Source of the DNA: Epidermidibacterium keratini
GTDB lineage: Bacteria; Actinomycetota; Actinomycetes; Mycobacteriales; Antricoccaceae
Direction: 5' to 3'
NCBI RefSeq assembly: GCF_009834025.1
Contig: NZ_CP047156.1
Coordinates: 3,060,067-3,124,066 of the forward strand
Length of the DNA stretch: 64,000 nucleotides
Position numbers and translations under genes: made by a program. Of the stretch, positions 39,801 through 52,941 are shown piece after piece; within the stretch, counting starts at the first letter, position 1, and every line of letters starts with the position of its first letter. A model generated the notes under the pieces. It ran no database searches, was not told the DNA's origin, and saw only the letters and a list, made by a program, of their open reading frames with translations.

Positions 39801-40664
39801 ATGACGGCGACGATTTTGGACGGCAAGGCGACGGCGGCGGCGATCAAGGCCGAGCTCGCCAAGCGGGTGCAGGTGCTTGCCGAGCGCGGCGTCGTTCCCG
39901 GACTCGGCACGATCCTGGTCGGCGATGACCCAGGCAGCCAGATCTACGTGCGCGGCAAGCATCGCGACTGTGCCGAGGTGGGGCTGGCGAGCGTACGCCG
40001 GGACCTGCCCGAGACGGCCACCCAGCAGGAGGTGGAGCAGGCGATTGCCGAGCTCAACGCCGATCCGCAGTGCACCGGCTACATCCTGCAGCTGCCGCTT
40101 CCCAAGGGGCTCAACGCCGACCGCGCGCTGGAGCTGATCGACCCGGCCAAGGACGCCGACGGGCTGCACCCGATGAACCTCGGGCGGCTGGTGCTCGGTA
40201 TCGAGGCGCCGCTGCCATGCACTCCGCGCGGGATCGTGGAGCTGCTGCGGCGCTACGACGTGCCGATCGCCGGAGCGGAGGCGGTCGTGATCGGCCGCGG
40301 GATCACCGTCGGGCGCTCGCTGGGGCTGCTGCTCTCGCGCAAGAGCGAAAACGCGACGGTCACGCTGTGCCACACCGGCACCCGGGACCTTGCCGACCAC
40401 GTGCGGCGCGCCGACATCGTGATCGCCGCGGCCGGCGTACCTGGCATCGTCACCAGGGACATGGTCAAGCCGGGCGCGGCCGTGCTCGACGTGGGCGTCA
40501 GCCGCGTCGACGGCAAGATCGCTGGTGACGTGGCTAAGGACGTCGCCGAGGTAGCCGGCTTCATGGCCCCGAACCCCGGCGGCGCCGGCCCGATGACGCG
40601 TGCCATGTTGCTGGCAAACGTGGTCGAGGCCGCGGAGAAACAGCTCGGTGACCGCGGTGCGTAG
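39801..40664 (+). CDS. folD: Bifunctional methylene-THF dehydrogenase/methenyl-THF cyclohydrolase
   Basis: Interconverts 5,10-methylene- and 10-formyl-tetrahydrofolate with NADP; 287 residues. The catalytic Lys lies in [12 protein letters not shown] (about residue 56), LPLPKGLN binds folate, [14 protein letters not shown] (about residues 169-182) binds NADP and [14 protein letters not shown] is the C-terminal signature. ATG at 39801 or, three codons earlier, 39792. The last 43 bases of the gene region, including the stop, are repeated at 40695-40737. The product feeds purN and purH. Confidence 0.96.
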   Translation: MTATILDGKATAAAIKAELAKRVQVLAERGVVPGLGTILVGDDPGSQIYVRGKHRDCAEVGLASVRRDLPETATQQEVEQAIAELNADPQCTGYILQLPLPKGLNADRALELIDPAKDADGLHPMNLGRLVLGIEAPLPCTPRGIVELLRRYDVPIAGAEAVVIGRGITVGRSLGLLLSRKSENATVTLCHTGTRDLADHVRRADIVIAAAGVPGIVTRDMVKPGAAVLDVGVSRVDGKIAGDVAKDVAEVAGFMAPNPGGAGPMTRAMLLANVVEAAEKQLGDRGA

Positions 40665-40737
40665 CCGACCGTCTGGGTGGAGGCGGCAAGCGCAGTCGAG
40701 GCCGCGGAGAAACAGCTCGGTGACCGCGGTGCCTAGC
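40623..40737 (+). repeat. Direct repeat of the folD 3' end
   Basis: The bases 40623-40665, holding the last 13 codons of folD and its stop (peptide [13 protein letters not shown]), occur again at 40695-40737 with one change. The offset is 72 bases, a multiple of three, so the second copy is in the same frame and also ends in a stop. It looks like a partial tandem duplication that was cut off from the gene by the first stop. Confidence 0.9.
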
Positions 40738-40746
40738 ATGCCCCCT

Positions 40747-40800
40747 CGGTGGTTGAGCAGGTGCGAGCCCGCTAGGGCGAGCACCGTCCGTCGAAACCAC
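40747..40800. repeat. Dispersed palindrome (ggttgagca type), single module
   Basis: CGGTGGTTGAGCAGGTGCGA ... GCTAGGG ... CCGTCCGTCGAAACCAC. The ends GTGGTT and AACCAC form an inverted repeat around a GCTAG-containing centre. Almost the same module occurs at 16287-16338 and 49326-49379. Confidence 0.85.
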
Positions 40801-40816
40801 GTCGGCGAGGTGTCGA

Positions 40817-41116
40817 GTGCCGGGGCTATCTAAGGACCGGCTGCGCGGCGGATCGCGGCGTCAGGCGTTTTACATCGCCGTGTGGGCCATCGTGGTGGTC
40901 GGTGCGCTGCTGATCGCGGCGGCGCAGTGGCGCAAGGGTCTGGTGGCGTTTGCCGGAGCGATCTACCTCGCCGGGGTCGCGAGGGCCCTGTTGCCGCCGC
41001 ATCTCGTGGGCTGGCTCGCGGTGCGCAACCGCACGAGCGACGTCATCTTCTGCGCGATCATCGGCACGGTGATGCTGATCGCCGCGATCACCGCCACCGA
41101 CATCACTGCCGCCTAG
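40817..41116 (+). CDS. DUF3017 domain protein
   Basis: Small membrane protein of 99 residues with three hydrophobic stretches (FYIAVWAIVVVGALLIAAA; AFAGAIYLAGVARALL; VIFCAIIGTVMLIAAITA). Proteins of this family follow folD in many actinobacteria. GTG at 40817 is the most likely start; the basic N terminus (RLRGGSRRQ) should be cytoplasmic. Function unknown. Confidence 0.85.
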   Translation: MPGLSKDRLRGGSRRQAFYIAVWAIVVVGALLIAAAQWRKGLVAFAGAIYLAGVARALLPPHLVGWLAVRNRTSDVIFCAIIGTVMLIAAITATDITAA

Positions 41117-41122
41117 CGCCCG

Positions 41123-41827
41123 CTAGAGCTGCGGGCAGGTGCGGGTGAGCGGCTCGACCGGCAGAGCAGTGATCTCACCGGGAATGGTGCAGCCGGTCGT
41201 GACCAGGCTGCGGCCGGAGTTGACCAACGTCCGGTAGTACGGCGTACCCGACGGGGTCGCCCACAGCTCCTCGGCAATCGCCGCATCGAGAGTGCCGTCG
41301 TCGTTGAGGTCGAAGATGTAGATGTCATCGGACGAGGTGTACGCCGCACCGTCGATCTCGCCGTTGAGCCGCCCGTCGTTGATCCGCATGTCCAGCAGCA
41401 CCCGCTGCTCCATGGTGACGTCGAGGGTGAGCACGCAGTTGGTGAGCCCGCAGATCAAATCGACGTAGCTACCGCCGTGCTCGTCGGTCAGCGACCACAC
41501 CTTCGGCTTCGCGCCCTCGGTGCTGGTGACGAAGTGCAGGTCTGGCAGCTCACCGGCGACTGCGGTGTCCTGTACGACCTTGACGCTGGAGGCGCCCAGC
41601 TCGGTCTGCTCGACGGTCGTGCACGACCCGCTGGCCAGGCACCGCTCGACATCATCGACGGTCGGCTCGACGACGGTCGGGTCTTCGGGGCGCTCGGGCA
41701 GCTGCGGGATCGACTGGCTGTTGCCCTGCGCGACCGAGTTCTGCGCCGATCCACCCGCCGGCAGCACCATGCCGAGCACGCCGCCGACGAGGGCGGCTGC
41801 GGCGATGCACAGGTGGCGGGCTTTCAT
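41123..41827 (-). CDS. Hypothetical secreted protein
   Basis: Protein of 234 residues with a Sec signal peptide: KARHLCIAAAALVGGVLGMV followed by a likely cut near GGSAQ. The mature part has five or so cysteines (CLASGSC, ICGLTNC, TTGC, TCPQL) that could form disulphides. DIYIFDLNDDGTLDAAIAEEL near residue 162 resembles a calcium-binding D-x-N-D-D-G loop. Convergent with the DUF3017 gene (7 bases apart). I do not recognise the family. Confidence 0.78.
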   Translation of the reverse strand: MKARHLCIAAAALVGGVLGMVLPAGGSAQNSVAQGNSQSIPQLPERPEDPTVVEPTVDDVERCLASGSCTTVEQTELGASSVKVVQDTAVAGELPDLHFVTSTEGAKPKVWSLTDEHGGSYVDLICGLTNCVLTLDVTMEQRVLLDMRINDGRLNGEIDGAAYTSSDDIYIFDLNDDGTLDAAIAEELWATPSGTPYYRTLVNSGRSLVTTGCTIPGEITALPVEPLTRTCPQL

Positions 41828-44569
<2,742 letters not shown>

Positions 44570-44589
44570 CGAGTCCTCGGGCGGGGCGG

Positions 44590-44710
44590 GGTCTCGACAA
44601 CCGGCCTCGTTCCTCGGCCTGCTCGACCACCGCAACCTCGGTGGATCAGCGCCCCTATCGGTGATCGAGCAGTGAGGGAGCGATAGCGACCGAGCGGTTG
44701 TCGAGATCAC
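44590..44710. repeat. Dispersed palindrome pair (ggttgagca type)
   Basis: One module in reverse (GTCTCGACAACCGGCC ... CTGCTCGACCACCG) is followed by one forward (ATCGGTGATCGAGCAGTGAG ... GTTGTCGAGATCAC). This is the same pair that builds the 142-base unit at 23167. It lies between icd and the MFS gene. Confidence 0.82.
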
Positions 44711-44737
44711 TCGTGACGTGGTCGCTAGGCTGCATCG

Positions 44738-45967
44738 GTGCGTTCGCTGCTGATCGACCTCCGCCCTCTGCGCGAGCACCCGGCATGGCGGCGCCTGTGG
44801 TTCGGTACGACGCTCAACACCCTCGGCGGCCTGATCGGTGACGTCGCCGTCCTCTTCCTGGTCTGGGAGTGGACGCGCAGTACGGCGGTCGTCGGTGCGC
44901 TTGCGCTCGCCCGTGCGGCGCCGGCGATCGCGCTTGTGCTCGTCGGGGGACAGATCGCCGACCGAATGGACCGGCGTCGCCTCGTATTGGTGTGCACGTG
45001 GGCGCAGATCCTGCTCACCGCGGGTCTTGCCGTGCAGGCCGCGCTCGACTTCCGCTCGATACCGTTGCTGTTCGGCCTTGTTGCCGTGCGGGCTGCGTTC
45101 GCCTCGATCGCCGCGCCGGCCCGGCGGACCTTCACGCCCAACCTGCTCGGCCCGAGCATGCTTCCGGCCGGCGTCGCACTCGACGTGATCGCGTTCCAGA
45201 TCGGTCTGTTGGCCGGACCGGCGATCGGCGGCGTCATCGCCGGAGCGTGGGGCGTGGCGTGGTGTCTGGCGATCGACGCGCTGACCTATCTCGGGTCGCT
45301 GTACGGCGTACTCGGGCTTCCGTCGATGCGTCCCGAACCATCCGATGAGGCGCCCGGCTGGCGGCGCGCGATCGCCGGTGCGAAGCACGTGATGAAGACG
45401 CCGGTGCTGCGTGGCGCGTTCGTCACCGACCTCGCCGCGACGATCCTGGTCATGCCGGTCTCGCTGTTCCCCGCGGTCAACGACCTGCGTTTCGGCGGCC
45501 GGCCCGAGACGCTCGGGCTGTTCATGAGCGCGGTCGCCGTCGGCGGCGTACTCGCCTCATTGCTGTCCGGACGATCCAGCCGCTCACGCAGACCAGGCCG
45601 AGTCATGCTCGTCGCGGCGGCTTGCTGGGCTCTGGGGCTGCTCGGGTTCGGGTTGGCCGACGTGCTCTGGCTCGCGTTGCTCGGCCTCGCGGTCGCCGGT
45701 GCAGCCGACACGCTCAGCGTGACTTCGCGCGGCACGATCGTGCAGCTGCAAACCCCGGATTCCTTGCGTGGCAGGGTAACCGCGCTCGATCACCTGGTCG
45801 GGGCGACCGGCCCGGACGTCGGAAATATGCGTGGCGGGTTCGTCGCTTCGCTGACCTCGGTGCCGTTCGCTCTTGTCAGTGGCCCGGTCGCGTGCCTGGC
45901 GGTTCTTGGCGTGGTCGCGTGGCGCAATCCTTCCGTACGTCGATACACCCCGCCAGGGGCCGATTAG
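44738..45967 (+). CDS. MFS transporter
   Basis: Major facilitator of 409 residues with 12 predicted helices in two halves. The loop between helices 2 and 3 is GGQIADRMDRRRLVL (about residues 70-84), the MFS motif A. The form resembles the MFS_3/EntS-like exporters. GTG at 44738. It converges with galE (overlap of four bases at the stops). No regulator or substrate gene is nearby. Confidence 0.9.
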   Translation: MRSLLIDLRPLREHPAWRRLWFGTTLNTLGGLIGDVAVLFLVWEWTRSTAVVGALALARAAPAIALVLVGGQIADRMDRRRLVLVCTWAQILLTAGLAVQAALDFRSIPLLFGLVAVRAAFASIAAPARRTFTPNLLGPSMLPAGVALDVIAFQIGLLAGPAIGGVIAGAWGVAWCLAIDALTYLGSLYGVLGLPSMRPEPSDEAPGWRRAIAGAKHVMKTPVLRGAFVTDLAATILVMPVSLFPAVNDLRFGGRPETLGLFMSAVAVGGVLASLLSGRSSRSRRPGRVMLVAAACWALGLLGFGLADVLWLALLGLAVAGAADTLSVTSRGTIVQLQTPDSLRGRVTALDHLVGATGPDVGNMRGGFVASLTSVPFALVSGPVACLAVLGVVAWRNPSVRRYTPPGAD

Positions 45968-46905
45968 CCGTTGGCCGCTTGCCAGGCGTCGGTGACGATA
46001 TCGTCCAGCCCGCGCTGCGGATGCCAGCCGAGCACGTCGGCCGCGCGCTGGTTGGCGGCGACCAGCACCGGCGGATCGCCTGCACGGCGGGGCTTCTCCT
46101 CGACCTGCAGCTCGCGGCCGGTCACTCGGCGTACTGCATCGAGGACCTCGCGCACCGTATAGCCGTCGCCGCTGCCCAGGTTGACCACCAAGTGCTCGCC
46201 GCCGGAGATCGCTTGCAGGGCAGCGATGTGCGCCTGCGCGAGGTCGACCACGTGCAGGTAGTCGCGCACACACGTGCCGTCGCGCGTCGGGTAGTCGGTG
46301 CCGTAGATCTCGGGGGAGCGACCGGTCGTCAGGCCGCGCAGCAGGTTGGGGATCAGGTGCGTCTCGGGGTCATGGCGCTCGCGGAATCCGGCGTAGGCTC
46401 CGCCGACGTTGAAGTAGCGCAGCGACGCCGCGCCGAGCCCGTGCGCTGCGCACTCCGCCGCGATCATCCGGTCGATCGCGAGCTTTGAGTCGCCGTAGGG
46501 GTTTACCGGCATCGCAGGGTGTTCTTCGCTGATCGGCTCGGAGCCCGCGTCGCCGTACACCGCGGCAGTGGATGAGAAGACCAGCCGCCGCACGCCGGCC
46601 GAACGCATGGCCGCGAGCAGCCGCATCGCACCAAGAACGTTGTTGTCCCAGTACTTCTCAGGCTTGACCACCGACTCGGCCACCAGCGAGCTCGCGGCAA
46701 AGTGCAGCACCGCGTCGTAGGAGTTATCAAGTATGTCTGCAATGGCGTGCACGCGACCCTCGATGAAACTCGCCGAGGGGTGTACGGCGTCGCGGTGCCC
46801 GGTCGAGAGGTCGTCGTACACCGTCACCTCGTGCCCGGCCTCGATCAGCAGCGCCGTGCAAACTGAGCCGATGTAGCCGGCACCGCCGGTCACGAGCAGC
46901 CGCAT
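45964..46905 (-). CDS. galE: UDP-glucose 4-epimerase
   Basis: NAD-dependent short-chain epimerase/dehydratase of 313 residues interconverting UDP-glucose and UDP-galactose. The NAD loop is VTGGAGYIGS (residues 5-14), FSSTAAVYG carries the catalytic Ser/Thr and NPYGDSKLAID the Tyr-x-x-x-Lys pair (about residues 136-146). DYPTRDGTCVRDYLHVVDLA in part is the GalE substrate segment. The start overlaps the stop of the upstream hydrolase by one base. Supplies sugar for envelope polysaccharide. Confidence 0.94.
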   Translation of the reverse strand: MRLLVTGGAGYIGSVCTALLIEAGHEVTVYDDLSTGHRDAVHPSASFIEGRVHAIADILDNSYDAVLHFAASSLVAESVVKPEKYWDNNVLGAMRLLAAMRSAGVRRLVFSSTAAVYGDAGSEPISEEHPAMPVNPYGDSKLAIDRMIAAECAAHGLGAASLRYFNVGGAYAGFRERHDPETHLIPNLLRGLTTGRSPEIYGTDYPTRDGTCVRDYLHVVDLAQAHIAALQAISGGEHLVVNLGSGDGYTVREVLDAVRRVTGRELQVEEKPRRAGDPPVLVAANQRAADVLGWHPQRGLDDIVTDAWQAANG

Positions 46906-47717
46906 CAGCTGTCGACGACCGAGGCGACGTCGTCCAGGAAACGATCGGTGTCATCCCACAGCGTCATATGCCCGGCGCCGTCGTACTTTTTCAAGGTGCC
47001 CGTCTTGGCGGTCTGGGCAAGATGCTCGCCGAGCGCGATCGTGAACATCTGGTCCTCGGTGCCGTGCGTGACGAGCACGGGCCCATAAAACGCGGCGAGC
47101 GCGGCGTCGTTGTCGAGGGTGCGGCGGAACATCGAGTTGCGCACATGCGCCGGGCACTTCTTCGACTCCTCAAGCAGTGCCGTCCGGAAGTCGGAGTCGA
47201 GCGGCTTGGCGGCGCACATGTCCAGCAGCTGCTCGGCGACCTCGCCGGTGTCGTCGGTCATGATCGCCTTGCCGAGCGCGCCGAACTGCGGCTGCACGTA
47301 GTCGCCGACCGGCGCGCCGAGCTTGTCGGTCGCGCCCACGGTGACGATGCCGGAGACCAGGTCGCCGCCGTGCGCCGCCAGGTAGTCGGTGAGGACCGCT
47401 CCGCCGTACGACCACGCGATGACGACGGCCTTGCGTGAGAGCGAGGTGCCCATCGCCTCGAGTACGCCGGCCACGTCGTCGGCCCACAGCTGCGAGTCGT
47501 CGTACGCATTGCGCGGCTTGTCGGACTCGCCGTGCCCGCGCAGATCCATCGCGGTCACCCGCCAGCCGCGGTCGGCGGCCGCGTCCAGCAGCGGTCGCCA
47601 GGCCAGGCGCGACTGCCCGATGCCGTGAATTGCCAGGATCAGCGGGCCGTCTTCGGGCCCCTCGGTGACGATGTTGATCGCGGCGCCGTCGCCGCCGGTG
47701 ACCGTGCTCTGACTCAT
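46905..47717 (-). CDS. Alpha/beta-fold hydrolase
   Basis: Hydrolase of 270 residues. HGIGQSRLAWRPL is the oxyanion motif and DLRGHGESDKP the following loop. The nucleophile is in AWSYGGA (Ser about residue 103); the first Gly of the usual GxSxG is an Ala. THGTEDQMF holds the acid and YDGAGHMTLWDD the catalytic His. It is divergent from citrate synthase and translated with galE. The substrate is unknown. Confidence 0.87.
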   Translation of the reverse strand: MSQSTVTGGDGAAINIVTEGPEDGPLILAIHGIGQSRLAWRPLLDAAADRGWRVTAMDLRGHGESDKPRNAYDDSQLWADDVAGVLEAMGTSLSRKAVVIAWSYGGAVLTDYLAAHGGDLVSGIVTVGATDKLGAPVGDYVQPQFGALGKAIMTDDTGEVAEQLLDMCAAKPLDSDFRTALLEESKKCPAHVRNSMFRRTLDNDAALAAFYGPVLVTHGTEDQMFTIALGEHLAQTAKTGTLKKYDGAGHMTLWDDTDRFLDDVASVVDS

Positions 47718-47897
47718 GCGCCCGAGTCTGGCACACCTGGCGACTTCTCAGATCGTGGGACGCCCTGTGGCGTGGGCTACGTTGAGGGGAGTGGCTGCCT
47801 GCCTCCCGTCGCAGGGGCATAGATTAGTGAGGGCATGAACGGCGTACCACGTGCCGCGTGCCGACGTAGGAGTACAACTCTTAGATTGGTGACTTTG

Positions 47898-49184
<1,287 letters not shown>

Positions 49185-49194
49185 GACACATTTT

Positions 49195-49379
49195 CGGTGG
49201 TTGAGCAGCGAGGGAGCGCTAGCGACCGAGCGTCCGTCGAAACCACTTCCGCCGCTTGCGGGTGATCTCGACAACCGCTCGTCGCTAACGCTCCTCGCTG
49301 CTCGATCACCGATACTCGGGTTCTCGGTGGTTGAGCAGGTCCGAGCCCGCTAGGGCGAGGAGCGTCCGTCGAAACCACC
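49195..49379. repeat. Dispersed palindrome cluster, three modules (ggttgagca type)
   Basis: Three modules in a row: CGGTGGTTGAGCAGCGAGGG ... CGTCCGTCGAAACCAC, then ATCTCGACAACCGCTCGTCG ... TGCTCGATCACCG in reverse, then CGGTGGTTGAGCAGGTCCGA ... CGTCCGTCGAAACCAC. It fills the gap between gltA and the CBS-domain gene, ending 14 bases before the latter's GTG. Confidence 0.87.
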
Positions 49380-49393
49380 AGTAGGCTGAGATC

Positions 49394-50749
49394 GTGCTCG
49401 GCGACATCCTGATCATCCTGGCGATCACACTGGCAGCGTCGGTATTCGTCGCGGCCGAGATCGCCCTGGTGAGCCTGCGCGACTCGCAGGTCAAGCGGCT
49501 CGCGGCCTCACGCGGCAAGCGCGGGCGCACGCTGCAGCGCCTCGTCGCCGACCCCAACCGGTTCCTCGCATCGGTGCAGGTCGGCGTGACTGTGCTCGGG
49601 TTTCTGTCCGCGGCCCTCGGTGCCGAACGCCTCGGCGGCTACCTCGCGCCAGTCTTCGAAGACTGGGGCTGGCCGAGTGGCGTGGCTGAACTCGTCGCGC
49701 TGATCGTGGTCACCCTCGCGGTGGCGTACGTGTCGCTCGTGCTGGGCGAGCTCACCCCAAAACGCCTGGCATTGCAGCGATCCGAGGGCATCGCGATGGC
49801 GGTCGCCCCACTGATCGACACGGTCGCGAAGGTGCTGCGACCGGTCATCTGGCTGCTGTCGAAGTCGACCGACGTCGTCGTACGCATCGTCGGTGGCGAT
49901 CCCAATGCGGCCAAGGAAGAGATGACCGGCGACGAGCTGCGCGGCATCGTCGCGTCGTCGGAGTCCCTGTCCGGCGACGAGCGGCAGCTGATCGGCGACG
50001 TACTCGACGCGGGTGAGCGAGCCCTGCGCGACGTGATGCTGCCGCGCACCCAGGTTGCTTTCCTGGACGCAAGAATGACTGCCAGCAAGGCGATCGCCGA
50101 AGCCCGCACGTCGCCGCACTCTCGCTATCCGGTGATCGAGTCGAGCCCGGACGACGTCATCGGGTTCGTGCATATCCGCGATCTGCTGCTGCCTGCAGGC
50201 CCGGTCGACCGCACGCTCACCGTGCGCGATCTGACCCGCGACGTCGTACGCCTTCCCGGCTCGAAGAAAGTGCTTGCCGCGATGTCGGAGATGCGCCGCG
50301 GCGGCTACCACCTCGCGATCGTGGTCGACGAGTACGGCGGCACCGACGGGATCGTCACGCTCGAAGACCTGATCGAGGAGATCATCGGCGACATCCGCGA
50401 CGAGTACGACGCCGACGAGGCCGCGCCGCACCGCCTGGCCGGCGGGGAGTTCTCGGTCGATGGCCGCACCAACCTCTGGGAGTTCACCGAGCTGACCGGC
50501 ATTGAGCTGCCCGAGGGCCCCTACGAGACGGTCGGCGGGTTCATGATGGCCACGCTCGGCCGAATCCCGCGGGTCGGCGATGAGGTCACGGTCGATACGC
50601 TTCGGCATTCCGGCTCACTGACCGTCACCGAACTCGACGGGCGCCGCGCGTCTCGCGTCCTGGTGACCGCCGTCGTCAAGCAGGACGACGACGAGATCGA
50701 CCCGGATACCGCACCACAGGCAGCAACGGCACAGGAAGGCACCACGTGA
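49394..50749 (+). CDS. CNNM/CBS-domain hemolysin-family membrane protein
   Basis: Protein of 451 residues. An N-terminal CNNM (DUF21) membrane domain (about residues 1-190: LIILAITLAASVFVAAEIAL then SVQVGVTVLGFLSAALGAER) is followed by a CBS pair (MLPRTQVAFLDARMT; VRLPGSKKVLAAMSEMRRGG) and a CorC_HlyC domain (WEFTELTGIELPEGPYETVGG). Such proteins are thought to move or sense Mg2+ or Co2+. GTG at 49394. Its stop overlaps the aminotransferase start (GTGA). Confidence 0.92.
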   Translation: MLGDILIILAITLAASVFVAAEIALVSLRDSQVKRLAASRGKRGRTLQRLVADPNRFLASVQVGVTVLGFLSAALGAERLGGYLAPVFEDWGWPSGVAELVALIVVTLAVAYVSLVLGELTPKRLALQRSEGIAMAVAPLIDTVAKVLRPVIWLLSKSTDVVVRIVGGDPNAAKEEMTGDELRGIVASSESLSGDERQLIGDVLDAGERALRDVMLPRTQVAFLDARMTASKAIAEARTSPHSRYPVIESSPDDVIGFVHIRDLLLPAGPVDRTLTVRDLTRDVVRLPGSKKVLAAMSEMRRGGYHLAIVVDEYGGTDGIVTLEDLIEEIIGDIRDEYDADEAAPHRLAGGEFSVDGRTNLWEFTELTGIELPEGPYETVGGFMMATLGRIPRVGDEVTVDTLRHSGSLTVTELDGRRASRVLVTAVVKQDDDEIDPDTAPQAATAQEGTT

Positions 50750-51783
50750 GCGTCCACCCTCGTGAGCAGATCAGCTCGCTTCCGGCGTACCGGCCGGGAA
50801 AGTCGGCCCCGATCAAGCTGGCCTCCAACGAAAACCCGAACGCGCCGCTGCCGAGTGTCATCGAGGCGATCGCGATCGCCGCCGGCGGGATCAACCGCTA
50901 CCCCGACAACGGCGCGAGCGCGCTCGTCGACGCGCTCTGCGCGAAGTACGACGTCAAGCCCGAGCAGGTCGCCTACGGCTGCGGCTCGGTGACCGTGTGC
51001 GAGCAGATCATCCAGGGGTACGCCGGCGACGGCGACAACGTCGTGCACGCCTGGCGCTCGTTCGAGGCCTACCCGCTGATCACCGAGATCGTCGGCGTCG
51101 GCGCTCATCGAATCCCGCTGCGCGAGCACACCCACGATCTCGACGCGATGCTTGCCGCGATCGACGACCGGACTCGCGTGGTCATCGTCTGTAACCCCAA
51201 CAACCCGACGGGCACCGCGGTCGGTGAAGAAGAGCTGACCGCGTTCCTCGACGCCGTGCCGTCGCATGTGCTCGTCGTACTCGACGAGGCCTACACCGAG
51301 TACGTAGCCGACGGCTCGGTGCCCGACGGCGTGCGCCTGATGCGCGGGCGGCCCAACGTGTGCGTGCTGCGGACCTTCTCGAAGGCCTATGGCCTAGCGG
51401 GGCTGCGCGTCGGCTACCTGATCGCCGAAGACCCTGCGGTTGCTGAGGTCGTGCGCAAGACGATGATGCCGTTTAGCGTCTCGAGCATCGCCCAGGCCGC
51501 GGCCGTTGCCTCGCTCGAGGCCGACGCCGAGCTGCGCGAGCGGGTCACCGAGACGGTTGCCGAGCGTGATCGGGTGAGTACGGCGCTGCGCGAACTCGGC
51601 CACGAAATCCCTGACAGCCATGCAAACTTCGTGTGGCTGCCCCTCGGCGAGCAGACCGACGAGGTCGCCGCTCGTCTTGCTGCGTCGGGCATCATGGGCC
51701 GGCCGTTCAGCGGTGAGGGGATGCGGGTGACCATCGGCTCGCGCGAGGAAAACGACGCGCTGATCGCGGCTCTGACCCCGTGA
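50746..51783 (+). CDS. Histidinol-phosphate/aromatic aminotransferase
   Basis: PLP aminotransferase of fold type I, 345 residues. KLASNENPNAPLPSVIEAI is the N-terminal family segment, NPNNPTGT near residue 150 binds the cofactor, DEAYTEY carries the Asp and Tyr, and the PLP Lys lies in TFSKAYGLAGLRVGY (about residue 215). The lack of other his genes and the close match to the actinobacterial Pat group (phenylalanine aminotransferase) make both readings possible. It overlaps genes on both sides by four bases. Confidence 0.9.
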   Translation: MSVHPREQISSLPAYRPGKSAPIKLASNENPNAPLPSVIEAIAIAAGGINRYPDNGASALVDALCAKYDVKPEQVAYGCGSVTVCEQIIQGYAGDGDNVVHAWRSFEAYPLITEIVGVGAHRIPLREHTHDLDAMLAAIDDRTRVVIVCNPNNPTGTAVGEEELTAFLDAVPSHVLVVLDEAYTEYVADGSVPDGVRLMRGRPNVCVLRTFSKAYGLAGLRVGYLIAEDPAVAEVVRKTMMPFSVSSIAQAAAVASLEADAELRERVTETVAERDRVSTALRELGHEIPDSHANFVWLPLGEQTDEVAARLAASGIMGRPFSGEGMRVTIGSREENDALIAALTP

Positions 51784-52826
51784 CCGATGGTGCGCGGGCC
51801 GTCGAGACTGGGCTCGGGAAGGCGCTCGATGCGCTGATCGACGGCGCCAACTACAGCGGGCTGCGCGAGGTCGCGGTCACGATCGACCTGCCCGACGACA
51901 CGCGAGCCGAGCTCGCCAAACTCCTCGACTACGCCGCGAGCATCACCGCGCTCGATGCCGAAGACTGGGGTGACTTTGCCGACGCACCAGGCGATCTCGG
52001 TGCCGATGCGAGTGCGGCCGCCGTACCGCAAGATCCCGAGGCGACCGATCGGGGAGCGCTCGCTTCACTCGTGCCGACGTACTCGGTGCTGCTCGACGTG
52101 ATCGACGCGCGTCGACGGCAGGGCAACATCAGCGCGCTGCTGATGATCTGCCACATCATGAGCGAGTACTTCCCGCTGCTTGCGTGGGAATCGCACCTCG
52201 GACACGCTGCAGACCCACCGCAACTAGCCGCATACGTCGCCAAGCCCGGCAGCCTGTGGGGCGTCGACGCTGACGATAAGCGCAGCCGCGATTGCGCACA
52301 TCCCCTGTCGTTACGGGGATCTTTGCGCAATGCCATCCACGTCGCGACGCGCAACCAGTCGTGGGACTCAGAGGAGTACGCCAGGCTGTGGCGACGCTAT
52401 CTCGACCGCGATCACTCCCGCGTCGCTGAGGGACTGGCGATCTGCGGGCGTCAGTCGGCCGGTCGTCCTGATGAGTTGCGGGCCTGCGAGAAGAAATGCC
52501 CGGTGGGTTCCGAGGCGCCGGGGGACCGTGAGGCGCTGGCGGACAAGCTCGCGCTGGCAGCGGTGTTTACCGAGAGTGACCTGATCGCGCTGCGGCATTC
52601 GGCTCCGGTCGGGCACGGGTTCGGCGTACCCAGCGAGTCCGAGCTCGAACACGCCTGGAAGCGAACCTGGGCAGAGCTGACCAAGCCCTGGAAGGGTCAG
52701 CGCCGCAACCCGCTCGAGGGCGCTGTGGGTGCCGACGGCGAGGCGCTGCCGGGACTGGGCGCGTTGGTCTCGGCCGTTGCGGGCCGGGAGGTGCCGCCAG
52801 CCGGCGTACTCGCCGAGGTCGATTAA
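51780..52826 (+). CDS. Hypothetical cytoplasmic protein
   Basis: Protein of 348 residues from a GTG that overlaps the aminotransferase stop. It is acidic and Ala-rich, with no membrane segment. Helical stretches such as LLDVIDARRRQGNISALLMICHIMSEYFPLL in parts, cysteines at several places (MICHIM, SRDCAHP, AICGR, RACEKKC) and a C-terminal GHGFGVPSESELEHAWKRTW are visible. I recognise no family. The tight overlap suggests a shared transcript with the CNNM and aminotransferase genes. A 59-base palindrome follows. Confidence 0.78.
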   Translation: MTDGARAVETGLGKALDALIDGANYSGLREVAVTIDLPDDTRAELAKLLDYAASITALDAEDWGDFADAPGDLGADASAAAVPQDPEATDRGALASLVPTYSVLLDVIDARRRQGNISALLMICHIMSEYFPLLAWESHLGHAADPPQLAAYVAKPGSLWGVDADDKRSRDCAHPLSLRGSLRNAIHVATRNQSWDSEEYARLWRRYLDRDHSRVAEGLAICGRQSAGRPDELRACEKKCPVGSEAPGDREALADKLALAAVFTESDLIALRHSAPVGHGFGVPSESELEHAWKRTWAELTKPWKGQRRNPLEGAVGADGEALPGLGALVSAVAGREVPPAGVLAEVD

Positions 52827-52853
52827 CGCGTTCGCGCGCTCGTGGGAAGATAG

Positions 52854-52912
52854 ATCTGCGGTGGAACCTGTAACGCTAATCGCCGATTATCGCTAGGGAT
52901 TCCACCGCAGAT
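52854..52912. repeat. 59-base palindromic element, copy 6
   Basis: Arms 52854-52877 and 52889-52912 flank the loop AATCGCCGATT. The left arm is ATCTGCGGTGGAACCTGTAA then CGCT; the right arm ends GGATTCCACCGCAGAT. The A/T change at the outer end is matched on both sides, so pairing is kept. It lies 27 bases after the hypothetical gene and 29 before trpS. Confidence 0.88.
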
Positions 52913-52941
52913 CGTGTGTATAGGGCCCAGAGAGGTAAGAA

